From assembly GCF_000471905.2 (NCBI RefSeq), contig NW_006496343.1, positions 51,698 to 115,697 of the forward strand: 64,000 nt of DNA. The letters are read 5' to 3'. This document shows, piece by piece, positions 46,901-58,684 of this stretch (position 1 is the stretch's first letter; each line of letters opens with the position of its first letter). The notes under the pieces were generated by a model, which saw only the letters and a program-made list of their open reading frames with translations, was not told the DNA's origin and made no database searches. The stretch is from Amborella trichopoda (Eukaryota; Streptophyta; Magnoliopsida; Amborellales; Amborellaceae). The position numbers and the translations under genes are program-made.

Positions 46901-49900
46901 CTTTGGATACGTTTCAGTATGGAACTTTGGATATTAGTCTTATGGAATTGAGTCATCAAAACAGTCAGAATGACAACATCTATTCTCTTTATATTTTACA
47001 TGGTATGAGAGCCTGAATCTGAAACTTCAGCTTTTCATCATCTCTCGTGGTTGAATTCATTATTTTTCTCTCCAATGTGGACCAGCAGTATTTCCAATGG
47101 TATATAGTTGGGCTTTGCTTTTTCTCCAACATGGACAAGTAACTCTCATAAGGGATCCACAGTTTTCGAATCTTAAAAGCTTTCTTTTTTTCTTGTTTTT
47201 TTCTCTCATCAAGCCTCGAAATAACTGACCTCATCTGTAGATAGTAATGCTCCTTGTTAGTGAGATATTTGCAAATGTCAGTTGGCACACGTTAACTCTC
47301 CATGAAAGACTTGTGCAATCTATCTAACTTGGCACAGTTCATACAATTTTTATTCTCCATCATTCTTCGTATGAACCCTTGGATTGTGTTTCTTCAATCA
47401 TGTTCTCCGTAGAGATATCCCTCGATGCCTCTCTCCATAATATTGCAAGGACCACATTAGAACTGCAAAAATAGGCCGCGGTGTTCAAAGTAGAACATAG
47501 GCCAAGAGATGGTGCAGGAACTGAGAGAATGTGAAACGGGGTTTCACTTTCCTTTATATATATATAATGCCCTTGGACAAATGTACACTTTTAAAAGAGC
47601 CCAGAATATAAGAAAATTACAATGTAGCACAATCAAAGTAATAAAGGATGATTGTAGTACAAGACCTGCAATGGAAAAAAAACCTTCAATGGATATCAAA
47701 TTTAGTCACTTGTGTACAATTTCATCAGATATATTGTTATATATAGGAGCCCTAGAAGCAACATAGTCAGCACAATCCTGATTGGAGGCAATGTTCTAAG
47801 AAAATACTTCGCTGTCTTAGGTTGTCACTAGAATTCATGAATTGGTCCTCAAGGATAGAAATTATTTCTTATTCTCTTCTTGAGAAGGAAGATGACGTTA
47901 TAAGAATGGAACTAGACCATATCATACACGAGTTCTCCATGTGTAGAACGGAGTGAATAACAATGAACTGATATAAAAAACTTCATGCTTAAAACAGTCA
48001 AGTACCTCATAAGGTTTTGCATGTTCCATAAAAGGCTGGAGATAATCCATCAGAAACTTCATCTTTTTCCATATAGATTTTCAGTTTTGAAGCTATGAGC
48101 AGCAAATTTTAGGCACTGTTTCTTATTCCAAGAAGTCAGGACAATATAAAGTTGTAGTTTCTTCCTTAGAATTGGAGAAAAGAGCATGTCTGAAATGTGG
48201 TTTGCAAGATAGCATGTAGAATTTATTAAACAAAGCTAATTATCTACATAAGAGGTCAGCTTATTTGAAACAACCCAAGGTCTTTGTTGCACTGCAAATG
48301 GAAGCAAAACAAAACTAGATGACGGCACAAGACTCCTAAGTTTATAATGGTTCAGCTTCAGCAACTAGTAAATATGCTATCTTGATTTCCGTGTTTGATA
48401 ATTGTGAAAATTCATAGGGCAACTGCTCTTGATATGGCATGAGAGATATAAAAAGATGTGTATAACTAAAGGAAATGAGCAAGAAGCAACAATTAGAATA
48501 AAAAAAAAATGTTAGGATATAATAACCCTGCAAGGAAATGTTAGTATATAATAACCCTTTTACATGCGAGAACAGGAATCGCAAAAGTTGGATCTCACTA
48601 GAAACGTGTACTTATCCAGCTAAAAACAAAATAGGCGAGAGTGCAAGCCATAATATGAGAAATAAGGCATAAAAACAATAATATGAGAAATAAGGCATAA
48701 AAACACATGCCACAAGAACACAAAGATTTATGTGGTTCACCCTAAAAGGTCTACATCCACGAGCATGAAAAACTGAAATTAGATTTTGGGACATAGAATT
48801 AACTCTTTAACCTTTGACAAAACCCAGTCGAGCAAACCCTTTTAGACCCGCTCTCCTGATTGGCACCACTCGCCGATCTCTCATCTCTGTCCTACCGCTA
48901 AACCACTATCCAGAAAGAGATCCATTTATACTCTACAAGTAAACCACTATCCAAGAAAAGAACTTGAGAGCAACCGAGACTTTCTCTCACTAAAAGGGAA
49001 AACCACCAAAAATCTCCATGGAACTGCTCCTCTACAAGAACTAGCAATTCAATTTAAAGGAAGCACTATTGCAGCATTTCTCTCCATAGGAAGCTCTCTT
49101 CTCTCTAATGGGAGACCTTGCCTCTCATGCACAGGAGTCTCCTGCCTCCCTCTCTCTCTCTAGAGGAAGTCATCTTTCCCATATGGTAACTTAAATAGGA
49201 CACACATATTCTTTCTTCTCTCATCCCATATCAATGTTTCAAAAAGCGCTAGGCGGTCGGGGGGTCCTGGCCGCCCAGGCAGGCTCCCAGAACCTGTGCA
49301 GCCCAGTAGAATATTTTCTTTTTTGGGTTTTCTTTCTCTAAAATAGCCTCTAATGGGTTTTAGGTTTCAAATGAATCTAAAACCCATAATTTTTCCTTTT
49401 TAGTATTAAAAAAATAACCCAAAAATATCATCAAGGAGCTGCATTTCCGCCCCTGGGCAGGGCGGAGGCCCTGGGCGGCCGCTTAGGCAGGTTCTGGCAG
49501 GCGGCCAGGGATATCCGCCTAGGAGGCCGCCCAGGCACTGGGCGGTCTGCTTTTTGAAACGGTGTCCCATATATATAAGGTTAGGAATCCCCACTAAATA
49601 GGAAACTTCCCATAGATGTTACATATATCTCAAAAGCCAAGAGATATTCCCAAGAGTCCTAATCTTTTAGGATTTATATTTTCTTTATAAAACTTATCAA
49701 TATCAATCTCAATCCTACATAATATGAGATTTCCTTAATGTGGGTGATTTTGGATATCACCACATCCAACAGGAAATACATTCATGATTGATGATTGCTA
49801 AAAGAAAAACAAACCAAATGAATAGGTACTTGTAACTCGCTTATAGTATAATGGGAATGTAAAATTTGTCTGATCTTGTAAAAGATATGCTTGTGAAGAG

Positions 49901-52249
49901 GGCTTCCAAGGCCCTAAATCTATGTAGAACTGAATATGGGATCGTTTGTGAACCTAGTATATACACCACATGAGTGTTTTTTACAACACAAAATTCTAAA
50001 AAATTTAAAGGTATTTGGATCTTTCAGATTTGTGGGGCAAAAACTATATAAGAAGAACAAAAATTTTCACTAGTATACAAGCTAAAAATCAGTAAAAAAA
50101 ATATGTTCCATTGCAAGTCATGATCCAAGAGGATGAACATGCAGATATGAGAAACACAACATTGAAGGAGAATTAAAAAATAACAAACAAACAATAACCC
50201 AACAACAAAGTAAGGATATGTCAGACAAAGATGCTATGATGAAAAGGAGACTTGATAATGTAGGCCCCAAGGAATGACGCTCAAAAGTATAGAGATTAGG
50301 GAGAACATGTGTGACATGTAGAATTCATGCTGAGCTAGCATCCCATACAAGCATACAGTGAACATAAAATGTTACCCATATATATAATATCATGGTGCAT
50401 ATTAGAATATAGAAAACAAAAAAAAAGATAGGTGGAAAAAATTATACAGAATGTAATATAACTACACTGTAGGTTAAAATATTTGGATTTGAGCAAAATG
50501 TTAGAGCCATAGTGCTGATCAGAAGATCCAGCAGTAGATTGTGTATAAAGCAAATATCATGAACATACCTCTGCTTTTGTAAGTTTGAAAGTTGGCTCAA
50601 AATGCTTTCACCAAAATGCTCAACCATTTCATAACCACATGTAACGTTCTGCTCTTTTATAAGTATCTCAACCTGTTCGAAATTAAAACCAAGTGAGCCT
50701 TATTACTTTACATGATAGAAAGATACTATGTTCAAATTCAACATAAAGCAAGAATAAACAGTGTCGGCCACAGGGTCATTGTTGAAATGATAATCATCAT
50801 TTTCAATCATAAAGAAACATAATCTGATAGCTTGTGTATATTAATTGTAAGATATCCTCACTCTCAAAATTTTCTATTGCCGTAAGAAACAAGATACAGA
50901 AAGGACAATAGGATGCAATAGACTTAGGGCTTCTTTACATGGTTGTTTCAACTTCCACTTTAATTTTTTGTTTCCTCTTATGTCCACCTAAGCGAGATCA
51001 TCTGATCCACCAATTACAAGAATTATTAAAGGAATTCACCAACAGAAAACAGCCCTCTTCTTAAGCCTTATTTCGTGTTGCTTGTTCTTTTCTCTAGAGT
51101 TTACCTATATTAGGAATATCCAATCCACCAAATACCAAATTCATTTCACGAATTGCGGCACACAAAACAGCCCTGATATTAAAAAATTCATCCTTGTAAA
51201 CTTGTTACTGGAAATGAAACCACTATTTAGCACAAATCAACAAAAACGAAAGAAAGAAAGAAAGAAAAAGCTAAATTCATACATATTCTCAAAAAAGAAA
51301 ATAGATCTTCAAACAATTAAGACTGAGGTTGAAAAACTTAATCTTTTTAAAAAAGGAATGTCACCTATGTTTGTATTCATTATGGATGGCCTCAACTCAT
51401 AAATGTTTGTATTCATTATGGATGGCCTCAACTCATAAATGAAAGAATCAGGACAAAGGATTAATGACTAGCCTCCACAAAAGTGATGTTACAGTAAATG
51501 CAGGGATGTTACCGTAGGATCAGGGCAAAGGATCAATGAGTAGCATCTGCAAAAGTGATGCTACAGTAAATGCAGGGACACAGTTATGATAGAGAAGATG
51601 AGAAAAGGAATAGAGAAGAGTAATGCAGTTAAAAGTTTTTGTCTGATTAGATGCCATTTTATGAGTATGACGAATTCTAAGTCACAGCATAAAGTACATT
51701 CATATTTAAGCAACAAACTGGATTGCATTTTCAGCAAAACCCCATGAAACCTGCATTCATATGGTCCCTGCAATTAAAACTTTTTTAATTTCCATTTCAA
51801 GACATATCATAACAGAGGCACCACAGCACGGCACATTCATGACGACTACAGAAACAAAAGAAAAGAGCAAAAAGAGCCAAAAACAGCTGAAATTATAGCC
51901 CATTGTCAGGTTATTAAACAGAGCATTTGATCAGAAACTAGACATGGCATAAGATGAGAGATAGAGAGAGAGACCCGTTTAAAAGCATTGAGATCCTGGC
52001 CCTTAGTCAGAAAATCTGCAACGTCTCCCCTGAGAATCTTGAGCTCAGCATTCCTCCTCTTCTTGATGAAGTCGATCCGAGCTTTAATCTGCTTGATTGC
52101 CGACTTGCTACAAGAAAGAAACGAGCCAAGAAGACTACATCAAACACCAACACAAAAAACACAAAGGAAAAGGGAGAAAATCAGAGCAAACATTCTGCAA
52201 TGGCATACCATTTGCCGGAAAAACCCCGGCCAAAAATACTGTCAAGCAT
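43922..52249 (-). CDS. ISTL: IST1-like protein (regulator of VPS4 / ESCRT-III in the MVB pathway), 6 exons, 679 aa
   Basis: IST1 proteins fold like ESCRT-III subunits and tune VPS4 and LIP5 during multivesicular-body sorting. Coding exons in transcript order are 52249-52209, 52107-51975, 50672-50569, 46102-45949, 45852-45712 and 45388-43922; all junctions are GT-AG and the sum is 2040 nt. The product starts MLDSIFGRGFSGKCKSAIKQ, and the IST1 domain fills residues 1 to about 190, with KARIDFIKKRRNAELK, LQKQRECTPECKEAVSSLAF, AAARFSDLPEL and EEFSLNWDSEAF. Exon 6 encodes a long, charged, probably disordered tail with RD-rich tandem repeats (about 420-545). It ends in HPNLPDYDELAARIAALRGK, whose LAARIAALR fits a MIM1 (MIT-binding) motif. 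All frames are open. Intron 3 (4.5 kb) holds transposons. Confidence 0.93.
44338..44695 (-). repeat. Coding tandem repeats of about 60 bp in the IST1-like gene
   Basis: Six to seven units of 19-20 codons follow the pattern R-x-R-[DG]-E-I-x-V-x-Q-E-Y-[DE]-D-G-S-x-R-G. One unit is a codon shorter. All keep the frame, so selection or recent origin preserves them. Confidence 0.88.
46103..48700. other. IST1-like gene intron 3, first part as read on +
   Basis: AT-rich intron with only short open frames and no recognised domain. Confidence 0.5.
48648..48706. repeat. Short tandem duplication
   Basis: AATATGAGAAATAAGGCATA with AAAACA occurs twice in succession next to the LTR-like segment. Confidence 0.8.
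48708..49771 (-). repeat. Candidate solo LTR or TRIM-like segment, with a MITE nested in it
   Basis: Read on minus it begins TGTTGGATGTGGTGATATCC and ends ACCACATAAATCTTTGTG then TTCTTGTGGCA. TG...CA ends and the AAAGATTTATGTGGTTCACCC word are common in plant LTR elements. Without the MITE at 49232-49564 and one copy of its target duplication it would be about 723 bases. No matching 5-bp duplication was found, so the call is tentative. Confidence 0.4.
49232..49564. mobile_element. GC-rich hAT-type foldback MITE, 333 bp
   Basis: The ends CAATGTTTCAAAAAGC and, reversed, CACCGTTTCAAAAAGC are inverted repeats, and TCCCATAT at 49224-49231 and 49565-49572 is an exact 8-bp target duplication. The arms are made of GGCGG/CCGCC words (TAGGCGG, GGCCGCC) and pair with each other; the centre is A/T-rich. 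There is no coding capacity. Confidence 0.88.
49780..50568. other. IST1-like gene intron 3, remainder
   Basis: AT-rich intron up to the donor of exon 3 at 50567-50568; nothing further recognised. Confidence 0.5.
51367..51438. repeat. 36-bp tandem duplication
   Basis: ATGTTTGTATTCATTATGGA with TGGCCTCAACTCATAA is present twice in succession in intron 2 of the IST1-like gene. Confidence 0.92.
51450..51582. repeat. About 71-bp tandem duplication
   Basis: AGG[AG]CAAAGGAT[TC]AATGA, CAAAAGTGATG[TC]TACAGT and AAATGCAGGGA recur in order about 71 bases apart. Confidence 0.8.
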
Positions 52250-52320
52250 TGCCAGAGCCCTCAGTCAGAGACTTAGAGATAGACAAAGAGGGATTCAAAA
52301 GGGCTGACACCAAAGCTAGC

Positions 52321-52324
<4 letters not shown>

Positions 52325-52359
<35 letters not shown>
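52325..52359. repeat. (GA)n microsatellite in the 5' leader or promoter of the IST1-like gene
   Basis: The run lies about 75-110 bases before the ATG at 52249, giving a CU-rich leader on the coding strand, a frequent plant promoter or leader feature. Confidence 0.9.
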
Positions 52360-52361
<2 letters not shown>

Positions 52362-52379
52362 GTATTACGAAAGGACTAG

Positions 52380-52736
52380 AAATTAAACAAGACTAGAGAG
52401 AGAGAGAGAGCTGACTACCAAACATAGAATACAGAACGAAACGACAACTACGTAGACGGACAACAACCGAGGACAATGTAGATAGAGTAAGACGAAGGAC
52501 TAGTTNNNNNNNNNNNNNNNNNNNNNNNNNNNNNNNNNNNNNNNNNNNNNNNNNNNNNNNNNNNNNNNNNNNNNNNNNNNNNNNNNNNNNNNNNNNNNNN
52601 NNNNNNNNNNNNNNNNNNNNNNNNNNNNNNNNNNNNNNNNNNGACGTAGACGTACGAACGTAACGTAGTAAGTACGAACGAACGAACGACGACGACGTAG
52701 AGACGACGACGAGAGAGAGTAGAGAGAGAGAGAGAG

Positions 52737-52780
<44 letters not shown>
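52380..52780. other. Low-complexity GA/ACG sequence around an assembly gap (52506-52642)
   Basis: The 137 Ns are bordered by odd sequence made of GACGTA, ACGAACG and GACGACG words, then GA runs up to about 52780. It does not look like the surrounding DNA and may be a badly resolved GA-rich repeat. Real promoter sequence of the IST1-like gene may be missing here. Confidence 0.7.
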
Positions 52781-52784
<4 letters not shown>

Positions 52785-52809
52785 GCACTTCCATGTGGAG
52801 GAAACGTAG

Positions 52810-53210
52810 GACGCATGGCTTCCTAGGTCGAAGCTTTTTGTTACCTCTGAGATGGCAAGAGAGAGAAAGGCCAGCACATGATATAAAAAAGCAGCCGTTG
52901 CTTTTATTTCGTAATTTTAAAATTTAAAACATTTTTATTCTTTATAGATAGAATAGAAAAGATGGATAGCATCAAGCTCGGAATGATTTCCGGCAAAGCT
53001 GTCTCCAACCGAAAAGAGAGGGAAAATGGAAACGGACGCACACATTCACCTGTAAACCCTACCTAATTAAACATATACTTGGACATACAGTGACTGGGAC
53101 CGGCCGGCCGGCCGGCCCGGGAAGTACAGTGTGAGCTGCCTGTCCTTGAGGTACAGCTATGATACGACATGCAAAATCACTCTACAACGAATTACAGCTA
53201 GATAGCCGAT
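52810..53210. other. Intergenic, no feature recognised except a (GGCC)n stretch
   Basis: A short GGCC repeat occurs at about 53100-53118; no gene or element boundary is visible. Confidence 0.5.
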
Positions 53211-53217
53211 GCGACGG

Positions 53218-53465
53218 GCCGGGCCTGCGTCGACCCGGACCTGACCCAATTAGGTTCATATGAACCTGGATCTAATCGTGGGTCAAGAAATAAAAAAAAA
53301 ACGAAGATATTTTATCATTTTATATTATATTTTGTATATTTTTTATACCAAATAAAGTCGGCTACTGGGAGGACCCCGACCCGGACCAACTCGACTGATA
53401 GGTTCCAACCTACTTATGGGTCTAACATTTGAACCTGGACTCCGATCGGACTTGCCACCCCAGCA
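53218..53465. repeat. hAT MITE remnant related to 29899-30338
   Basis: It has the same make-up: GGGTC-type words, a TATATT-rich centre, GACCCGGACC words, and an end CTTGCCACCCC that mirrors GGGGTGGCAA. The left terminus and the target duplication are not clear. Confidence 0.55.
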
Positions 53466-53530
53466 GCTGGACAAAAATATAAACCCTTCAATTATCTTAA
53501 GTACTTTCGATGATATTACCCTCTTAATTT

Positions 53531-53635
53531 CACAGCTAATGGCCAAGAAGATGGTAACCAACCTCCTTATACTAAAAAGGAGTTCACAGCAAATGGCCAA
53601 GAAGATGGTAACCAACCTCCTTATACTAAAAAGGA
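53531..53635. repeat. 54-bp tandem duplication
   Basis: Two units of ATGGCCAAGAAGATGGTAAC with CAACCTCCTTATACTAAAAA, nearly identical, lie end to end. Confidence 0.92.
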
Positions 53636-53639
53636 GACC

Positions 53640-53945
53640 GGTAGCATGCGGCCAAGCCCACACATGTAGAAATACGTCTTGGTAATAAATATATCTTTTA
53701 AATATAATTTGATCTTAATTTTTAGAGAATATATAATATTTAACATGAAGATCATGATTATAAAAAAATTTATAAAGTTTAAAAATTAGAAATAATTATT
53801 ATATTAAAAAAACATTTAGACCATTAGTTACAAGTGTTTTTAGATAAACTACCTATTTACATCCATCATTAAGATGGATGAACCCCATATCATAGAAATG
53901 CGATCCAGCCAGCATTAAACAATTGTTCTATTAAAAATAAATGGA
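53640..53945 (+). repeat. Dispersed repeat, copy A (pair with 60540-61450)
   Basis: GCATGCGGCCA, TAATTTGATCTTAATTTTTA, GAATATATAATATTTAACAT, GTTAGTTACAA and TAGAAATGC[GT]TCC-like words recur in order at 60540-60757 and 61388-61450. Confidence 0.75.
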
Positions 53946-54328
53946 CTAACTCTGCACTTTTCATTGATTAATACCCACTTCAATTCCAAAATAAAAAATA
54001 AAAAAACAAATAATTATATTGTGCCTCCACTCATGGGATAAATATGACCTCAAATCTGAGAAAAAACTTAGAGAAACAACAAGACTTTGTCCCTACCCTT
54101 CACTTCCCTTGATGCCAGTGTTCTAAAACTCACGATGCCAATCCGAAATCCTCCGAGTTAGATTGAAATTAGTGCAGGGGTGAATTAGTTCTAGGGAATC
54201 TTTGAGATTCCCCAAGTCCCTTGATTTTTTAGTTCTTTTTTATTTTCTATTGTATCCATCTAATGATTTGACTCGACAATTTTCTAAGTCTGATTTTCGC
54301 CGTTGTTATTTTAAGCAACACTCCCTTC

Positions 54329-54603
54329 CAAGGTTTTAAAACACACTTCGGTGACCAGAATTGTCAATATGAAAAATCAGTCTGGACTAGTGGATCAGTG
54401 ATCCGATTGAGAGAACTAAAAAAACTAAAGGTGGGGCCAGACCGGTTGGTTCCCTGATAGAACTTGTCGGTACTGTCAAAGGATCAGTTGTTTTTTAAAG
54501 AGAACAATCATGTTCTAATATACGTTGAGAACCAGACTCGCCCAACCTATTCTCGGATCAAATTGGGCTACTCTAACCCGACCCGGCAATTTTTAAAACG
54601 TTG
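54329..54603. mobile_element. Candidate hAT-like MITE, about 275 bp
   Basis: The ends CAAGGTTTTAAAAC and, reversed, CAACGTTTTAAAA are inverted repeats of the type seen at 43273 and 49232, with GACCGGTTGG/GGATCAG words inside. CTTCCAA occurs at both sides but overlaps the left end, so the target duplication is uncertain. Confidence 0.55.
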
Positions 54604-54936
54604 CTTCCAAAAAAAAAATGTTCTCTTGTATACGTAGGGCGGTCGGATGGGAGTTAGTTTGGGCAGTTTATCCACTTTTCATTAGAAACAAAATTTGTGG
54701 ACAACCAAAATTGTAGGCACTTGGGATTCCAATTCAACCGCTGTGAAAAAGACGGGTCAAGGTCTCAAGGATGAGTCTTACTTTAGTTTGTTGATATAAA
54801 AGGCATCACCTTGAATTTCTTTGGTATCACTAGGATAAATATGTAATAATGGCATGAAAACAGTATCAATCCAGTTAGGCAGACCATTCATGTTGGATTT
54901 AGTTCAATGTTTTGGCACTTTATTTTGGAAAAAGTT

Positions 54937-55309
54937 TATATGAGGTTGCAATTTTAGAATGTAGAATTAAAAATGTCTCTCGAAAATCCATCGAAAAAAG
55001 TTGTTTTAATATTGAAAAACCCTCTAATTGATCATCTCGACATCGAGATATATACATATTAAAAAAAAAAAAAAATTGAGTCTTAAAAATATTATATCTT
55101 GCATCACATTGACTAATCATTCATTTTCAAGGTTTTCATATGTTTGTATATCTACATGATTTTAACCATTTTTGGAGTTTAAAATTTTGTAATTAAAGAT
55201 AGAAAATAGATTTTCATATAATCCTAAGAATTTTTTATGCTAAAAATACATGTTATAATACAATTTGTAGTTGTGCCTTTATTGGATTGTTTAATGTTGC
55301 AACCTTATA
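54937..55309. repeat. MITE of the CTCGACATCGAGAT family, about 373 bp
   Basis: The ends TATATGAGGTTGCAA and, reversed, TATAAGGTTGCAA are inverted repeats. The interior has ATCATCTCGACATCGAGAT, a hallmark shared with the copies at 57111, 59187 and 63558. Confidence 0.65.
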
Positions 55310-55319
55310 CAAATCACAC

Positions 55320-55512
55320 TAAACTTTATCTTTATTACATGGTGGTCACAATCAATCTTGACCATTAGATGTGAAATTAGATGGCTGGACTTATTCCATT
55401 GACCAAACTCAAATTTGAAAAGAAATTTTCTTAAACTTAATGACATACCCAAGCTATTAGATTTTACATCTTATTATAGTAATTGTGACCTCTTTGTATA
55501 AAAAATAAATGG
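55320..55512 (+). repeat. Dispersed MITE-like repeat, copy related to 39948-40110
   Basis: GGTCACAATCAATCTTG at the left and GTGACCTCTTTGTATAAAAA at the right are roughly inverted. The interior matches the 39.9-kb copy. Confidence 0.5.
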
Positions 55513-55519
55513 TCTCATT

Positions 55520-57100
55520 ATCTATGATCCTTTATTTTTATTATTGATTCGACTATTTAAATGCATTTATTGTATCCTACTCTTTGAACATGACACTCCA
55601 CCAAGACCGGTCCTCCATCCTTGCTTTTTCCGCCCATATTAGTTTATCTTCCCCAAAATCCCAATCACGGGCTTGGGCCGGTGCCAGCCTGGTGGGCTGT
55701 TTTGGCTCCTGCCCTCTTTGTTTTTTATTTTTATTTTTATTTTTTTCATTTGTTTTTTACCCGGCCTTTATGGGTCTACACTAGAAACTCTAGAGATAGA
55801 ACATGTGTATGTTGTTTCAAATGTAACCTCATTTATTACGTTCCCATTGAGAAATCAATGTTTCATAAAACACCCACTGATTCCAGCAATAACAATGAGA
55901 AATAAACATTAATTTTCACTTATTAGAAACTTTTTGAGAGAATTGTAGGTTTTCCTTAAGCGATGCAAACAAACCCTAATTTCGGAGCAACTCGATTAAC
56001 ATGGGTGGCAGTTATGACAAAACATGAAATAGGGTGAGAGTCATGAAAAATTCAGAAATTATGGTGGCAAATGGGCAATGTCTTGTATGGTTCTTTTACG
56101 TTTGCCATGTGGAGGTATTTTGGCATTCCTAAATAGAAAAGCATTTAGTTATAGGTACTTAATTTAATGGAATTAGTCTTTAAGTTGACGTATCTATTAA
56201 AAAAAAATTTCAGTAACATGGGGCTCATACTTCATTAAAGGGCAATAAATAGCCATTCTATGCTAAAATATCTTTTTCTTTCCTAATTTTCCGGCAGATT
56301 ATTATTAATGAAAATCGTGCTGGGGCTTCTCCCCACTAACCTACCCAAAAAAAAAAAATGCCGGATGAGGTGCTCCATAAGAATTAAAAGGCATTATTAC
56401 TTGAGTGGAGTTCTACCATAGTCTCCTAAACTATTTGAAAATGTCTTTACCACTGAATTACTAAAAAAAAAAAAAAAGTTGTCATAGTCATGGTGGCTTA
56501 ATGAGAAAACTAGTGTCAATTTTTGGTTTTTGAGAGGTCATATCCATTGGCACATAGTTAGTATATGCTGGTCATTATCAAAAGAGGGGTTTTTTATTTA
56601 TTTATTTATTTATTTGAGATAATTCAGTGGAAAAAAAGCCCTGCCCGTTTTTTAAAATAGATTAAGAGTTAGCATTTTTTTTTTCTTGAAGATCTTAGTG
56701 GGGTGGTATTAGTGGTGGTTTCCAACTTAGAAGGTTATGTTTCTAACTTAATTTATTATGGTGAGATGCCAAGAACCCCTAGGTGTGCCCCCACAAGCAT
56801 TCAAGGATGCCTCAGGCTTAATGTTGGTTTGGTAAAGATCTTACGGTTGTGGGTCCAAAAAGTTCTTAGTCATTCACCCCAAAAAGCAGTGGAAGTCCAC
56901 CTAGGATTGTCATATGCTCCACTTATTATTCAAACAAGCATAAATAATGAGCAAAAAGAACTTGGCAAAAGTATTAAATAGATTGTGAGGCTAATGAAGT
57001 TCTCATCTAACTCAATTAAAGAAAACTGAAAACTGAAGTCTACAATCCTCCCTTCTTTTTTTTTTTGGTGGGGTTTGCATAAATTTTTTTAGGTGTATTT
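55520..57100. other. Intergenic, no gene recognised
   Basis: AT-rich DNA with poly(A)/poly(T) tracts and a (TTTA)n run near 56590-56615. Short open frames carry no domain. Confidence 0.5.
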
Positions 57101-57110
57101 TGTATAACCT

Positions 57111-57443
57111 TAAACAATCAAAGTAAGGTGCACCTTCAAATAACCTTGAATGATATTTCAGCACAGAAAAATTTGGTGATATCCTCAAAATTCATTTTTA
57201 TATCTAATTATAAAATTTAAAGCTTCAAAATTAGTTTAGATTGAGTAGATCTATGAACACTTGAAATCTTGAAAATTAACAGTCCAGAAAATGTCTTACA
57301 AAAAGCAATATTTTCAAGACTTGAAATCTATTTTTTCTTTTGTCCATACATCTTGATGTCGAGATAACCAATTTTAAGATCTTTGGACATCGAAATAACC
57401 TTTTCTAGTGACTTTTTAAGGTGCACCTTAGTTTGATTGTTTA
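57111..57443. mobile_element. MITE with 26-bp near-perfect inverted ends, 333 bp
   Basis: The left end TAAACAATCAAAGTAAGGTG (continuing CACCTT) and the reversed right end differ at one of 26 positions. The interior has ATCTTGATGTCGAGATAACC. A target duplication was not found, so the superfamily is open. Confidence 0.78.
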
Positions 57444-58437
57444 GGGCCTCACCCATACATAGACCTCTTCCTTTTTTTTTCCTTTTTTTTCTTTTTTCTG
57501 AAAATTTAAGTTTTTATTTCAAATTTACATTTTATTCCTTTCGGACGGTTGGTGACTGAGAAACACATCAGCAGCGATGGCGGAGATTAAATGCAAGTCT
57601 CAGTAAAAGTCAAGAGAAAAGGGTTGGTGATCAAGGTGTGTAATTGTGAAGAATTGATGGTGAATTGGTTTGTCAATTACAATTTCCCTTTGTAAAAGTC
57701 ATCTTGCTTTGTCTATTTATTGTTGTATTGGTTAACAGGAGGACATACCTTACCCTTGATTCCACTGTTGATCAAATTGCTAAAAAAGACTTCAGTTTCA
57801 TGATAAATCGAATTCCTTTGGTCTCGTTTGATATGGGGTCTTCTTAGAAACTCCGGATGATTTTACATCATTCAAATCCGAAATTAGAATCGTAAAGAAA
57901 TAGAACTCAGCCCAAATATGGAGATAATATCCTCCATGTACGACGGGAAATAGCATTCTACATACATGTAACATGCAAATAGAAAGTAAGAACAGTTTGG
58001 ATAACTCCATAAAGATTTCTAGTTCATCCAAAGAGATATCACTTTGCCTCAAAAACAGCGTGTCAAAAAAATTTAAGAAAGACTCAAATATTTTTTGCTT
58101 TTATCGCGCTTGTCTTAAAAACTTTACCCTCCCGTGCCTCTTTCTCTCTTATCAACAAGGACTCTCCTCCGCAGGCCTCACTCTCTCATCATGGCCTTTC
58201 CTCCACACACATCCCTCTCTCTCTCATCGAGTTCTCCTTCCAAAGTGCTTGTATTCAGCATTGTTTAGTAAGGTGATCAATGGATTTGTCAAATGGATGG
58301 TGAAACAAATGATATTCTTTTCATTTTACTGTATTAAACAAGTTATTGTCTTGTATGAGTCATGCACATCTAAACCACACTGCTCGTAAGTTATCTTTTT
58401 TCTAGTAATGTGAATATAATAGTCAACAAACATTTAG

Positions 58438-58684
58438 ACAAGAAAACGACGTCTCAATCTTCACATATTTTTGTAAAATAATGAAAAGGACATAGTAAAC
58501 TACTCCTATTTTTTGGAAACACAAAAAACACTATTTTAATAATTTTTATTGATTTTTAAAAAAACATTTAGGCCAAAATCACTCAATTTGGCCGATTACC
58601 CGTTCCTGATCATTGATCCACATATCTGACCTAATTTTTGATGTGGCCAATCATGGTGACCGATCTGTTTTTTTAAACCTCGGT
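58438..58684 (+). repeat. Dispersed repeat, copy related to 10559-10806
   Basis: It is collinear with the copy inside the LINE insertion: GTAAAATAATGAAA, ACTCCTATTTTTTGGAAAC, TTGGCCGATTACCCG, GGTGACCGATCTG and a closing T-rich end. Confidence 0.6.

Noticed and set aside
52393-52877. Serine/leucine-rich open frames on - across the second gap
   Set aside because: They are translations of GA/CT repeats and of Ns.
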